Assembly (NCBI RefSeq): GCF_905147045.1 | Contig: NC_065902.1 | Span: 3,231,377-3,295,376 of the forward strand | DNA length: 64,000 bases | Reading direction: 5' to 3' | Source of the DNA: Nymphalis io | Lineage: Eukaryota; Arthropoda; Insecta; Lepidoptera; Nymphalidae | Part shown: piece after piece, positions 45,736 through 58,810 of the stretch | How positions within the stretch are numbered: position 1 is the stretch's first letter | Layout: every line of letters starts with the position of its first letter | Translations under genes and position numbers: made by a program | The notes under the pieces: model-generated | Seen by the model: the letters and a program-made list of their open reading frames with translations, nothing else | Told to the model about the DNA's origin: nothing | Databases searched by the model: none

Positions 45736-46237
45736 ACTAATATTTTAGTATGTTATTTTATTTTGGATGTTAATTACTCTGAAACTGTAAAACCAGCAAA
45801 GTATTCCGAGTTCGTTTTTTCATATATAAAAATAATAGTTTGTAGATAAAATAATATTTATTGAATATTATTTTTTCGATTAAACTTTAACTTTTATCGG
45901 TCTGTAGGACTCCTTATGTTTTTATACAACCTACATTTATTGACTCCGCTTACACTTTTTGCGAAGCAAAATGTGTGAAAAATAATGTATTTCTACTTGT
46001 ACAGTAATATATTTTTTTATGAATAAATGTATTCATTTCATACGCAATGCTATTTAATTTTTGCTGTTACAAATTAGTAATTAATGGGTAAAAAGTTTTT
46101 TTTTAATTTAAATTTTATTATATTAATTAATGTTAAGTATGCTAATTAGTCCAGAAAGATAATAAATTACGCAAAAAATTAAATTATAACATAGCTGTCG
46201 TTATATTCTCGTCCCATGGAAGTAACTAAAGCCGTTA

Positions 46238-46345
46238 TTTTTTTTATATAGATAGGCGGACGGGCAAATGGGCCCGGACCTGATGTCACCAGCACTCATA
46301 GACATTGTTGCCAATTGCCAATGCACTACGGTTTTCGGAATGAGT
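46238..46345 (-). repeat. SINE-A 3' fragment
   Basis: 'gataggcggacgggcaaatg' 'ggcc', 'gacattgttgcc', 'tgccaatgcacta' match the reversed SINE-A 3' half. Confidence 0.6.
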
Positions 46346-46537
46346 GATTCATGAGGACGGTTTTGGTGTTTAATTCATTATTAGTTTTGAGTAAATCGGC
46401 TGAAATATGATATGATTGTTAAAGATGCCGCAAATATCACGCCGACAGCGGCCTTACTGGCTTTCGACACTTAAAACAATAGAGTTATATATATCATATT
46501 ACGATATGAACGTTTTATGTATACTTTGCCGTTACAG

Positions 46538-46818
46538 AGAGCCGTTTGGCGTGGTTGGTAGATACTTGCCTTTTCACGCCGAAGGTTGTGGGTTCGATTC
46601 CCACCGAGGACAGACATTTGTGTGCATGAACATGTCTGTTTGTCCTGAGTCTGGGTGTAATTTTCTATATAAGTATGTATTTACAAAAGAAAAGTAGTAT
46701 ATGTAGTATATCAGTTGTTTGGTTTCCAAAACACAAGCTTTGTACAAGCTTAATTTGGGATCAGATGGCCGTGTGTGAAAAATGTCCCAGGATATTATTA
46801 TTATATTATTATTATTAC
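46538..46818 (+). repeat. SINE-E, tRNA-derived, full-length
   Basis: 'ggcgtggttggtagatactt' (A box) and 'gtgggttcgattcccaccga' (B box), a body with 'gtcctgagtctgggtgtaat' and 'gggatcagatggccgtgtg', and a simple tail of (ATT)n. It is the only copy of this family that I see here. Confidence 0.75.
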
Positions 46819-47296
46819 TTTGCCATAATGTGACCGTTATATGTAACATAGAAATGTTACATTCAATCTCGATCTTATACCCTCATTGCGTGAAGACTTT
46901 GACTGTCTATTTAATTTGTCAACATTCTATATGTATATAACATATGCCTTACATATTTTCAATTAATGCAGTGAATTTAGTTATATTATAGTCGGCTTTA
47001 TTCAACAAACAAACTTACATTCGAACATTCGATCGTATTAGTACGTAGTAAAGAACATCTTGTTTGTATGATTACCGGTTGACAAACGTATACGTGCACC
47101 GACCCGTAGCGGTAAGTGGCGTAGTGTTTCCGGTACCTAATGTACTCGTGGCTGACATGCAGTAATGCTATACAATTAGACAAACATTACAATGAAAGGA
47201 ATGAAGTCACTATGAATCAATATAAAAAGAAATTGATTTTAAAATGACTATTTTATCTCCTATTTTACAATTGTTACGGTTCAGTAATTAGCTACC

Positions 47297-47518
47297 AAGT
47301 CGAGATGGCCCAGTGGTAAGAACGCGTGCAACTTAACCTCTGAATTTTCATGTGCTCAATTTCTGTTATAACCTGCATGTGTCTAATTTCATCAAAATTC
47401 TGCCACGTGTATTCCACCAACCCGCATTGGAGCAGCGTGGTGGAATAAGCTAAAAACCTTCTCCTAAAAAAAGGGAGAGGAGGCCTTAGCCCAGCAGTGA
47501 GACATTTATAGGCTACGT
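47297..47518 (+). repeat. SINE-B lacking its B box
   Basis: The head keeps box A ('gatggcccagtggtaag') but jumps from 'cttaacc' to 'tctgaattttcatgtgct', deleting box B. A second deletion removes the 'atcgtgagga' region. The tail is normal. Confidence 0.8.
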
Positions 47519-48633
47519 TTACTGCAATTAGCTGCTTTGCCGTCGTAGATATACAATAACAAATATGACAAATATTTTTACATTGTCTATAAACAGACAC
47601 AGGCTTTAGGCCCCTAGATACTTTGACACTTGAAGCCGCCTCGTCCGAAGGGGTGAGAGTAAAATTATATTTTAGGCTGCGCATCTAGGCTGGTGCTATA
47701 TAGGCGTAGCCATAAATCCGGGGCTGACTATAAACTATGAAGATTCCTAGTGTTCTTGTTGTTGAGTTTAGGTCGTAAGTGTCCGAAATTAGGTGTACGA
47801 CAGATATTCTAAATTTATTATTATGTAAAAGAGGGCAACCGTGTAGGAGGCTCCCCTCATGGAAAATGACTACCAACGCCCATTCTACAAACGTTCAATT
47901 GCTGGACAAAAGCAGTTTGTCAGATCCTAAAAAATTTATAAAATATATGAATATGTAAATGTAGGACACGATAGTGAAGTATCAGAAAATTAAGCGACAT
48001 TGACTATAAAAATTTTACCATTTAAAGGAATCTGGCATAAAAATACCGTTTCACCGCTAGTCGAGGGCGATCTTAAAGAATAGCATTGACAGCCATTAAA
48101 AATTGTAAATAAACTTCTCTTTATAGTAAGCTTTGTAATAATAGCATAAAAGCAATAAGAACTTACATAAATATAGTTCATATTTATTAAGATTAGAAAA
48201 TATTATACATTGCGCTAATCGACTTTCAAAAGTAATAAAAAGTAATCCGCTGTTGTATAATAAATTTAAAACGTAAATGTCGCGTTGCTCTTTATCGTTA
48301 ATGCTAAATTCAAAAATGAAATTATATAAAACTTATTTTTAATTTATTTAATACTAGTCACCTACCTATTCGTCGTCGCATAGGGTCTAGATACAAAATT
48401 GATGTTGTAGGATAAACATATAATGATTTGTTTGGCCCAGGGCTTTCGCTGGCATTCGCAGCTGGTCAACGTTTCACGACAATCGGAATAGTTTGGGAAC
48501 GGTTTTTTTTATTATTAAGAAGATTTTCATTTTAAAAATTTTTAAAAGAGATCAAATGTAAATCTACTGTTTGACCGTCATGTTCAGGTAGTTAGTATTT
48601 CGAATACCAGCAATTTTCTTACAATACCACATT

Positions 48634-48685
48634 AATAATTATAGAGTATAAAATTATACATATAATTTCATACTCTATAATTATA
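48634..48685. repeat. 52-bp palindrome with 24-bp arms
   Basis: Left arm ends at 48658, spacer 'ca', right arm starts 'tataatttcatactctataa' at 48661. The arms pair over 24 bp with one mismatch. Confidence 0.85.
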
Positions 48686-48930
48686 TAATATATATGTCAG
48701 AGATAATAAATTTAAGCGGGTATACGACGTCACGTATTATAATAGCAACACCACACAACGTGATGTTTGTCATATAGGTTGGTCGGTTGTCAGACGTCAA
48801 GTGTGAAAAATATAAGACGGGTGCCTATTTTATTAGAGCGACCCCCTTGGTCTCTTGCTCTCAGGACGGCGCCAGCGCCGGACGTGTGCACTGACTGATT
48901 TCAAAATCAACATATTGGACGATAATGGCG

Positions 48931-48957
48931 GCCATTCAAATGGCAATCCATTTGAAT
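48931..48957. repeat. Overlapping hairpins
   Basis: attcaaatgg-caat-ccatttgaat (48934-48957) has perfect 10-bp arms. gccatt-ca-aatggc (48931-48944) overlaps it, so two folds exclude each other. Confidence 0.7.
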
Positions 48958-48962
48958 CCGCG

Positions 48963-48986
48963 ATATATATATATATATATATATAT
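48963..48986. repeat. (AT)12 microsatellite
   Basis: An uninterrupted AT run. Confidence 0.9.
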
Positions 48987-49470
48987 GTAGTTTATTGTTA
49001 TGCGCTAATTGCTATTATGTAATTTTTTGTATCTCCTTTTTCCTTACCTGTTCCCTTACAAAACTCCTTACGCCAAAGGTTGTTTGTGAGAGATCGCTAT
49101 AAGGAAAAAGACCGCCTTTGCGCACCGTTCGTTGTTTGATTGTTTCCTATTACTCTTATGTTATTTTTAAGTTGTGCAATAAGTATTTAATAAATAAATT
49201 AAACATCGAGTATTTAAACATTCAGGAATGAACATTAAGAAAAATATTTATTTCCGGAGTTTTACTACATAAGACGCTATTACTGTTATTAACATAACAA
49301 AGGAAGTGATTTTCTTATTATGTCGAGGGAGTTGGCAGGCTTTTTAATATTTTCTCATGAAGCGGACTTTAATTGTAACGATAATTGGACTATAACAAAA
49401 AGGACCACCGATGACGTAGTGTGTTCTCAAACATCGCTCGGTTTTTTTTGTTCATTGTTATATTTATTAT

Positions 49471-49498
49471 ATTTGTTCTTAGACGTATAAGAACAAAT
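49471..49498. repeat. Perfect 11-bp hairpin
   Basis: atttgttctta and taagaacaaat are separated by a 6-nt loop. AAT/ATT-rich sequence follows to 49595. Confidence 0.8.
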
Positions 49499-49671
49499 AA
49501 TTTAAATTATAATTAATTAAAAATAAAATAATAATAATTATTATACAAACATAATAATAAATAATAATAATAATTATTATTATTTATTATATTTGATCCA
49601 AGATGTACATTTTGACATAAATTGAAATGAATTTCTATTGAATTTATAATATTTTTATGTTATAAATGTTC

Positions 49672-49830
49672 TAAAGCTGGGCAAAGGCCGTGTCTTCTTT
49701 TGCACGTTTTTTTTAAATAGAATTTTATCACGTTGCTCCAATGCGTCTTGGTGGATACATTTAATTTTTGAAATGAACTATAAACAAAAATTAAGCACAT
49801 GAACTCATTGGTGCTTCACTGGGCATGTAA
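49672..49830 (-). repeat. Decayed SINE-B
   Basis: 'gctgggcaaaggccgtgtct', 'cgttgctccaatgcg', 'gaactataaacaaaaattaa' and 'ggtgcttcact' follow reversed SINE-B order. Confidence 0.6.
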
Positions 49831-50231
49831 AGATTTACGTGTGCTAATCACAAGGCTGTAGGCTTCGTGGTCAGTAACATTTAAAAGCTGAAGTTGAAAA
49901 TCGTCAGAACGGGTGCTATATTTATTGAAAGCAAACCAATCATCGGTTCCGTATGTCTTTCACCGTTTATGTATAATGACGTTATGTTATACGAGTACTA
50001 TTTGTAAGATGTAATGATTGAAAGTGGAACGTTTTAACTGTTAGTTTCGTTATGTTTCTCTTATTTCGATATATGTACGTATATATTATATTTGTGTATA
50101 AGTTATATTGTTAATGTTTAGTCACTCTGTATGTCGAATCACGTTATACTCCAGGTGAGACAGATACTAAAATTTTGGAAAAGTGCACTTAGTACACGTA
50201 AGCACGCTTATTCTTTATATTTATATTGTTT

Positions 50232-50612
50232 GACAGCCTGGTCTAGTGGCTTGATGTAAGGCCGCAGACCCTGGGTCCTGGAAGGTCCTGGGTTCAATTC
50301 CCAGGTTGGGCCAGTAAAATGTTATTGGGTTTTTCTGTCAGAAAATTCTCAGTAACATCTTGGAGTCTGGAAGTTGGAAGTGTGTTCACTCCCATGCCTC
50401 GGAAAGCACGTAAAGCCTGCGTCTGGTCATGCGCCTGAACTCTTTCCGGTCGTGTCGGATTGCCGTCCCATCGGATTATGAGAGTTAGGGAATAAAGAGT
50501 GCATCTGTGTTTGCGCACACACTTGTGCACTATAATATCTCCTGCGTAGTTGGCTAATCTCTCTTGAGATTGGCCGCCGTGGCCGAAATTGGTCTGGAGG
50601 ACATTATTAATA
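50232..50612 (+). repeat. SINE-C, full-length
   Basis: Head 'cctggtctagtggcttgatg', B-box-like 'gggttcaattccc', body with 'cggaaagcacgtaaagcc' and 'ctctttccggtcgtgtcgg', end 'ggccgaaattggtctggagg' 'acattatt'. Confidence 0.85.
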
Positions 50613-50943
50613 TTGTTTTAGCACTATTGCTTAGTTACAAATGAATAGTTATTTATAATAATTTTTATCCATATTTATATTTCTGTTGGTTTAATTCTAT
50701 GTAAATGTAGATTAAAGGAGATTGTTTGAACTTTTTGTTACAAATATATTTAAAAAACATCACAACAGAAATGTTAATTATTTTTATGTTAAAAACTTGA
50801 GCTGAGATACAATAAAAGTTTTAATGACAAAATATAGCAATTCTTAGAAAAAGTACGTTGTACGAATGTATGGCTGTGGGTTGGTATGCGTGTGAGAGAG
50901 CCACGGGATCTGGATCCCACATGTGGCTCATTGACAATGACAT

Positions 50944-51095
50944 TTTTTTTTATAAAATCGCCACCAACCTTAGGAACTAAGAAGTTATTATCTTTGTGCC
51001 TTTAGTTACATTGGTTCACTCACCCTTCAAAACGGAATACAAAAATATTAAGTTTAGAGCTTGGCCGTAGAATATATGATGAGTCGAGTCACTTC
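50944..51095 (-). repeat. SINE-A with internal deletion
   Basis: T-run, then 'tcgccaccaaccttaggaac', 'ggttcactcacccttcaaaa' and 'tagaatatatgatgagt'. The 3' end between tail and 'gccacc' is deleted. Confidence 0.65.
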
Positions 51096-51239
51096 CACAA
51101 CGTAATGGTCAGGATTTTATTATAGAATCTCCACAGAATAAGCATCCATGTCTTGTTTAACTTAATTGCATTTTTTTCTTATAACTGTTAAAAAAAAGGT
51201 TTAATGAACCATTACGATTCATAAAGTACCAGCGACTAA

Positions 51240-51320
51240 TTATAGCAGCGATCAGCGGTAGTGACTTACCATTAGGTTGCCCAATTATCAGTCTGACTTT
51301 TTATAATAAATAAAAAAATA
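51240..51320 (+). repeat. SINE-A 3' end
   Basis: 'gtagtgacttaccattaggt' 'tgccc' and A-rich tail. Confidence 0.6.
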
Positions 51321-52516
51321 TATACAATCTGATATAAATAAAGTAGCGGGTAAACGCTAGTTATTCAATAAAGTATGGTTCCCCTCTGCTAGGTCGGGGA
51401 TACTTGCTTAAACGTACTCCTTTGTTGCTATTACTGCATAATTTGCATGTTCATATATCACTCAGACAGCTTGTTGGATTTCCATGTTGTCCGATTTAAA
51501 AAAAAAACAACGAAATTTTTATTATGAATACATTTGTTTACATTTGTGTTACAGTTTTTATTTTTAAGTTAGCAGATGAAACTGCAAGATGTAAGTGAAA
51601 TTTTGAAATATTAAATATAGTTATTATAAACATAAGAAAAACAAAAGGTGATTTTAAAATTGTAAGGGAAAAGCTATTTCTTTTTCTAATTTCAAAAGTT
51701 AACGTAAATTTTATTTAAAATTAAATAGGATATTTGTTCTTAGGGATTTCCAATAAAAAATAAATAAACGAAAAAGTTCACAAATCATTATTTAACGACA
51801 AATTGAGTGTGTTATAATATTTTGACTTCTATTCTAAATGATAAACTGATATGATATGCTAATTAAATGCGTTAAAGCAATTTCATTATAAAAAATATAT
51901 GGATGTCATAAATGTGTCGACAACCGTGGTAAACCTACCCGTGCGTGAGAATACCCGCCCGTCCGGTTTTCTCAGAGCCCTGTGATTACTGTTTGCAAAT
52001 ATGTGTCTCGTAAACATTGGTGACAGTATTGTGATGTTTATGAAAACGATACGCGTCAGCCTTTATAAACGTATAAGGAAAACTAAAATATTTGGTTCGG
52101 AAAATATTGTCTATTAATTTATTAATAAATAATGACTATTTCAATCAAAAGCGTCGTATTTTTCAATATCGTGTATTATTCATAACGGTTCATATTATAT
52201 ACTATTACTAACTAACAGGAAGCGAAATGAATGTGTTGGAGCTAATTTTAAATATTCATTTCTTTCATCACCTTGCAAACAACTACGACTATAAAGTGCA
52301 TCTCTTTTATCTACTTAACTTCTATTAATATAATTTAATGAATCAAAAAAAATATTTTCTAAATTTTAAATGAATAAAAATCCGTTTCAGTTGGCAGAGT
52401 GAAAACTATCGTTTTGTAAAAAGTAGCTGTTACTACTGAAATAAGTAAGCTATTAACATTCGCTGACAATAGACGCCTTTACACGTCATAATAATTACTA
52501 TCCCTGAAAGTGTTCC

Positions 52517-52681
52517 TCTATACTAATATTATAAATGCGAAAGTAACACAGACAGAGTTACGCTTCTGACTGTCTGTTACGCTTTCACGGCTGAACTGAA
52601 TTAGATGAAAATTGGTATAAAGCTTGAAAACCAAAGCTACACAAATCCTAACACTTGGGCGAAGCCGCGCGCGAAAACTAG
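52517..52681 (+). mobile_element. Lep1-like Helitron, non-autonomous
   Basis: Begins 'tctatactaatattataaat' and ends in CTAG after 'gccgcgcgcg', the TC...CTRR layout of Helitrons with a GC-rich 3' end. It is 165 bp with no coding capacity. Family assignment rests on remembered Lep1 ends. Confidence 0.6.
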
Positions 52682-53397
52682 TATTAGTTAGTACTATTTA
52701 TAATTACTATTACTATATACTATTTGTAATTATTTAAATATGTTAAAGCTGAACGAAAAAGTATAAAATCAATTTAAAATATGCGAATCCCTTTTTTAAA
52801 TGTTGTTCGTTTAAATTACAGTATCTTCTGTCGTCATAACAAATTGTATTCAACACGAATGTGTAGACCTGTTATTCGTTTCGATTACGAGTCGTGCTTT
52901 ATGCTCCCGTGGTTCGCGCACGCGCACTCTCCCATGACGCCATCTTGGTCTTTTGGGCGGGAAAACGTAACTACGTAATGAGCCACGGTACATGTGAATA
53001 CTTAATAAAGGCTGACAAATTGGTTCATATTGTTCTGTTTAAGGATTGACATATTTTTGCAACCAAGCGCAGCGATAGCGAACTCAACATAGAATACTTC
53101 TATTATAAACAAATTACTACGACCTACTATTTATTTTTTGTAGTTATTATATCTTGCTTGATCTCAAACTAGCTTTACAAAAGATTTATTGTTGCCTTAG
53201 CTCATAGATTCTCCCGTATGCGCGATTTCTTTAATCCTACAAATATTATGATACTACAGACATTATATTAATGTAGACGATAAGTATAATTTGTTTAATA
53301 TAAACATATAAATACGAAATGCGTCTGTTTGAGCAGTTTTTACGCAAAACTGTTATAGATATATAGATACTTTTTTTGTCAAGTATAGATATGAATG

Positions 53398-53570
53398 ACT
53401 AGTTTTCGCACGCGACTTCATCTGGAGTAGAGGTTAAGTATAAAAAAGTAGAATATGTTCTGCATTGGGGCCCGAACTTGATTCATTCAACAGTTACCAA
53501 ATCGGTTAAACTAACCATGAAAGCATAACAGAAAGACGGTCAGATCTACTTTTGCATTTATGTCATTAAT
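53398..53570 (-). repeat. Lep1-like fragment
   Basis: 'ctagttttcgcacgcgactt' at the start and 'catgaaagcataacagaaag' near the end are reversed Lep1-like landmarks. Confidence 0.5.
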
Positions 53571-54217
53571 GTGGATTAAACAAAATCTCAGTTCGATTAA
53601 CGATTATAATCTTAGTAAATATTTTCATATAAATGACCATTCATTTTTTCCGGAATCAAACGCTTTTAGAGATATTATGAAATATGTTAAAGAATGCACA
53701 AGGGAGAATATATGTCGGCAAAACTTATCACTATTTGCAGGCAATAAGTGCGGTTGGATAGGTCGCTAAGCGCGATACTCTACGTTTATGTGTCATTTTA
53801 CTTAAGATAACTTAGGATAAAATCTTAATTGTACAAAGATGTCGCATTGGAATCAATAACACAGGTACAAATAATGTGATAACAATGATTCAGATTTTAC
53901 TTTATTGCAGTTGTATAATGGCGTATATTACTACTAAGTAGCGATAGATGGCGTTGATTGAATCTGACACATTCCTGAATCGTGCTGTCTAGATTGCTAC
54001 TGGGTATATATGGTGTGGAAGTGATTATCATATTATAGTGATCAAATAAATTGTAATAGTATGGACAGTAGTATGAACAGTGGAAATCACTTCCTTAGTT
54101 TCAATTACTATTATTTTGATCCCCGATATTCGGTGTAATTAGCAGTAATTTTCCTAAATTCAAAGATCATGAAATTTTAATCTATAAAAAAATTCAAATA
54201 TTGTAATAGGATTATTC

Positions 54218-54543
54218 TAAGTATGCATTGAAGAGTCGAGATGGCCTAGTGGTTAGAACGCGTGAATCTTAACCGACGATCGTGGGTTCAAACCCGGGCA
54301 AGCACCACTGAATTTTCATGTGCTTAATTTGAGTTTATAATTCATCTCGTGCTTGACGGTGAAGGAAAACATCGTGAGGAAACCTGCATGTGTCTAATTT
54401 CATTGAAATTCTGCCACATGTGTATTCTACCAACCCGCATTGGAGCAGCGTGGTGGAATAAGCTCCAAACCTTCTCCTCAAAAGGGAGAGGAGGCTTTGG
54501 CCCAGCAGTGAGATATTAACAGGCTGTTACTGTAAGTATGCAT
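54218..54543 (+). repeat. SINE-B, full-length, with target-site duplication
   Basis: taagtatgcat at 54218-54228 recurs immediately after the tail (about 54533-54543). Box A 'tggcctagtggttag' and box B 'ggttcaaaccc' are intact. Confidence 0.88.
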
Positions 54544-54873
54544 CTTTATATATGTTTGAATTTGAATCGAATTCGTCCACCATGTTCCACTATTTACTTA
54601 TCACTTAACTTAATATTATTAAAACATTAAAGTTTCATGTATCACTACAAAGTATAAAACCTTACTCTAGTGTGACCTTCATATACCACAGGGCACGAGA
54701 CTGTAATTATACTTCTGTCCCCTGACATTTCTCGTCAGTGGTCACGGCGTCAAATCACTGGTTATATTGCGCAGATTATAGGGTTGAGAGTACTACGCGG
54801 GCGCACGGTTGGTGACCAGAGGTCTTGAGTCAACTATGTTGTACTACTTAAAGTGCATATGTTATGTAATATA

Positions 54874-55041
54874 TAATCTTACTAATATTGCAAATGTGAA
54901 AGTATGTTTGTTCGGCTCTTTGTACTTCAATCACGCTTGTGTAGCTGAATGGATGCAAATGATATTAATTTGGTTTATATGTCGATTATGTCATGTAATA
55001 GGTCACTTAATTATTCAATAGAAATAAAGGGTAACTGCTAG
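54874..55041 (+). mobile_element. Lep1-like Helitron
   Basis: 'cttactaatattgcaaatgt' 'gaaagtatgtttgttcgg' to 'gggtaactgctag'. TC-like start and CTAG end. Confidence 0.5.
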
Positions 55042-55389
55042 TAAGAAATTTAAGAAATTCGTTATTATAAGTTTTAACAAACGTCGTTTGATATAATCAT
55101 AAAATTAAATTATTATTCATTCGCGTAGGCTCCTTTATAAATCTCTTATCTATTTTTGTATTCTTCTCAGAAGAATATCAGAAGAACCGATAAGAAACTC
55201 AGTAATTACTCTAATCCCCCTTCTTAAAATAAGAGAGTATCATAATGAAATTGAATCAAATTATTATTTATTTGCATTTATAACAAAAATAATTGATGAG
55301 TAATAAAATTGAAAGCAGATATTATTATTAATTATTAGCTTTATTTAGAGATTTTTCCTGCTGACGATAGAATATATGCACCATAACTT

Positions 55390-55640
55390 AAGATTTGGTT
55401 CAGGGCTGGTCACACACTAGTGAGTTTTCATGTGAATAATTTTTAGTATAATTCATGTCGCACGCTAAAGGAAAACATCATGAAAAAAAACATAACGTAT
55501 CGGTTGAGATTCTGATACATGCGTGTAAAAATGTATATCCGCAAACCCGCGCTAGAGCAGTGTGATGGAAAAAGCTCCAAGACCTCTTAATTAACAGGAG
55601 AGGAGGTGTTTAGACGATCAGTAGGTTTTTTTTTAAATAT
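55390..55640 (+). repeat. Decayed SINE-B body
   Basis: 'ttttcatgtgaataattttt', 'aaaggaaaacatcatgaa', 'gctagagcagtgtgatggaa' and 'acaggagaggagg' in SINE-B order. Confidence 0.65.
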
Positions 55641-55646
55641 ATAAGC

Positions 55647-55806
55647 TAGCACTGGGTAGGTGTCACCTAGGTGAAGGGTGAGTGAGTCAGTGTAACTACA
55701 GGCAAAATGGATGTAACGCCTTAGCGCCAATGTCTATAGGCAGTGGTGTTCACTTACAATCAGGTAGTTCATTTGCCAGTCTACCTACCGATTTTAAATA
55801 AAAAAC
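55647..55806 (+). repeat. SINE-A with internal deletions
   Basis: 'actgggtaggtgtcacctag', 'gaagggtgagtgagtcagtg' and 'cagtctacctaccgatttta'. Confidence 0.7.
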
Positions 55807-57090
55807 TGTTACTTAAGAAATGTGAGAACTAATAAGATTCAAATAAAGAACTAAATTCCTTATAACGGATAACAAAAAATAAACCCATAAAGAATCTACG
55901 TCTAGCGAAACTGACATATTGACTTCTGTATGTTGCGGGAAATTAGTACGTAAAAAATAGAACGGAAACACCCATCGCAACGCCAAGCCCACAGCCGTAC
56001 AAGACTGTAATTATTAGCTTCACCGGATACCTGGCAAAAACTTGAACGGACTCTATATCTTGTATGGAGTGCAACTCGACTCCACACTTAGAATAACTCA
56101 TTCAAGACATTTCATATCCTATTTCAATTACAATTGAGGTGAAAATCCTGTGTGAGTCTTGTGATGTATTAGTGATTATAGTAAGAAAGCACTCGCTTCC
56201 GTAAGCGACCGACTAATAACTGGCACGAGCCAAACATTAATATGATGGGAAGAGAAAAACAAAATTACTGCTCCATGCGCATACTGTATCATTAAGGTGA
56301 ATACAGACACATTTTCTTTTACTTTTTACTTGACTACGGTTATCAAGGAGGATAATGTGTTTGACGTGTATGTGGCTATGTATGATATACAAATGTTACC
56401 GCTATGGCCTAATGGACAGAATACTTGGATATTTAGAAAGGGTCGCCGGCTTAAAATACCAGGAATAATCCGGGTTTTTCGATGATCGATACAATACAAT
56501 ATATATTAATTTTTAAGCGTAATGCAATTTCAATTGTACTTTTCTTATGTTATATATAATATTTATTCCGTGTGAATTTAAATGTATTATGAAATAATAC
56601 TCCAATTTTATTAAGACCTATAATGACAATAATAATATAATATTAATCTAAAATCATATGAGTTAATATTTCAATACAATATCGATTATAATTATGTTTC
56701 AAATATTGAATTGTAAGAAATGTTTGTATGTCATATATGTAGATAACATTTCAAATATAACATATATAAGAGTTATGTCATTATATTTAAATGTGTTGGA
56801 AATGGCAATTCGAAGTATGTTCAACACATAAATAATACTATACTACGATGAGGTGAGGCGCAGATTTTCTAATTAAAGATGTGTCAGAAAAATGAAAGTC
56901 GAACAGTTTCAAGTGTTTTTTTTTTCTACATATATACATATATGTATAAAGGCAAAGACAAACAGTGTACTAAACCTTTTTGGTTTTTCAACCGACTTTC
57001 TATTTCTTGTTTGGTAGCTGTTAACGAGCATTAGTGTTTAATTAATAAATCGATAAAAACATTTGCAAATAAGAGTAGAATTAAAAAAAA

Positions 57091-57195
57091 AGTCATCATC
57101 ATCATGCCAGCCGGAAAACGTCCACTGCTGGACAAATGCCTCTCCCCAGGGTTTCCATGATGACCGGTCTTGCGCTATCTGCATCCAACGGCTTA
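57091..57195. repeat. Lepidopteran dispersed repeat fragment
   Basis: 'tcatcatcatcatgccagcc' followed by 'cgtccactgctggacaaatg' 'cctctccc' is a motif widespread in moth and butterfly genomes, probably a LINE 3' end. Only one copy here. Confidence 0.5.
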
Positions 57196-58810
57196 TAAAA
57201 AATAATCGAAACGTATAAATTTATATCAAACAATGTAATCTAATGCAATTAGAAATTATTCTTATTTTTAATCAAATAAAAATTTGCATGACATTTGTTC
57301 ATGAAAGACAAAAGATAAAAAAAGTTTATGGGACGACAATAAAATTTAGAAAGTTGTATGTTTATTTTCTATTTTTTTTAACTGATTTTATTATTATATT
57401 GTAAGTACTAATTATAAACTATAAAAGGTATGATAAGCCACACACATCGTAATACCATGTGTCGAATCATACTTGTTAAGCCAGCAGTCAGCGCTCGTCA
57501 AAACATTGCCACAAATCATCGGCTATTAGACGAGGTGAATCAATTTTAAAATCATCAACTATCTCTGTACATGTGCTGTTACGGTTCATGCCGTGTTCAT
57601 CTTTCGGAGAGTTTCATTCCAAAATTAGTAAAGATTAAAATCAAATGTTATCCTGGATCTGTGACCATTCAGGGGTCAGAAAAAACTGATACTGATGCCT
57701 TTGTCGTCTAGATTTTAAAAAATAATCTCAAAATATGTACCGGGTCAGATTTTTTAAGTCTAATTTAATTTACACCGTTTAATATGATTTTTATTATTCG
57801 TTAGATGATAAAGTGACATGTGTTTTTTTTCTACATTGCCACCGAGGCTTGGCACCAACCTTCCTCCGAGGCTGGAGATAACCTAACTAAATAGGTACTA
57901 ACCTAATTGTAAAGTTAAACATGAATCAAATTGTCGATCCAGTAAAGAGCAAATAATCAATCAATTTGATTGAGCCTTTTACATTTTGACTAGATCTATA
58001 TTAAATATCACTGAATTAAATACGTAAGTCCAAAGAAGCAAAAAAAGAAAAAAAGTGTAACAGTATGTTCGCATATTAAAGAAAAAAACTTCTATATTAT
58101 GTTAAAGTTGAACGAGGAATATACTTACCGGCCACTAATGGCAAGAGCGAGCGATAAATATTCATCGCAGCAAAAACACGGTGCGCGCACGCGCCGACGC
58201 CAGACATCGCGCTTTCTTCTCGCTGTGTAAGGATTTGTATTTCATGGAGAAGGCTCTTTTATTGGTTTTAATCAGAATTTAAATCAAAGATTGATATGAC
58301 ATTGCTGAACACAAACAGATCGAAGGAATCGAAGATGTTCTAATTTCAATTTTTAAATTGTCTCTTATGATTCTATTATCTTTTATTATTAAGCGCTAAA
58401 AAGATGTTTTTTTAAATATTTAAACAAATAGGTCACATAAATAATAAAAAGTATTTTTGTAAAGAACAAGTAAAAATCAGCACAAATGAAAATTAAAAAT
58501 ATTTTTTTTTTTGTAAATTTCCGATTAAAGTAAAGTTAATTTTATTTGAATGTACAATAGATAAATGTTAGTAGTTCCACGATGTGGCAGTGGTCGGTGC
58601 GGACGGTGCGCTCTCGATCGCCGCAGGTCAGCGCTAGAAAAAGTTACGCGTCCAATCTATGTGTGTGCGATCGCAGTTTTACTTTAATAAGTGTGAGTTA
58701 AGTTGTAAAAGAAAATAATATATGTAATGTTCTATGTTAATAAATTATAAGAGAAACATTTGATGAAAATTATGTTCCAAGCTGTGAATATGTTAAATAT
58801 GTTTATGTTC

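Noticed and set aside
46538..46620. Possible tRNA gene (A and B boxes)
   Set aside because: It continues into a non-tRNA body and (ATT)n tail, so it is a SINE; no CCA-side acceptor stem pairs. Same reason for the heads at 3670, 23014, 43860, 50232 and 58811.
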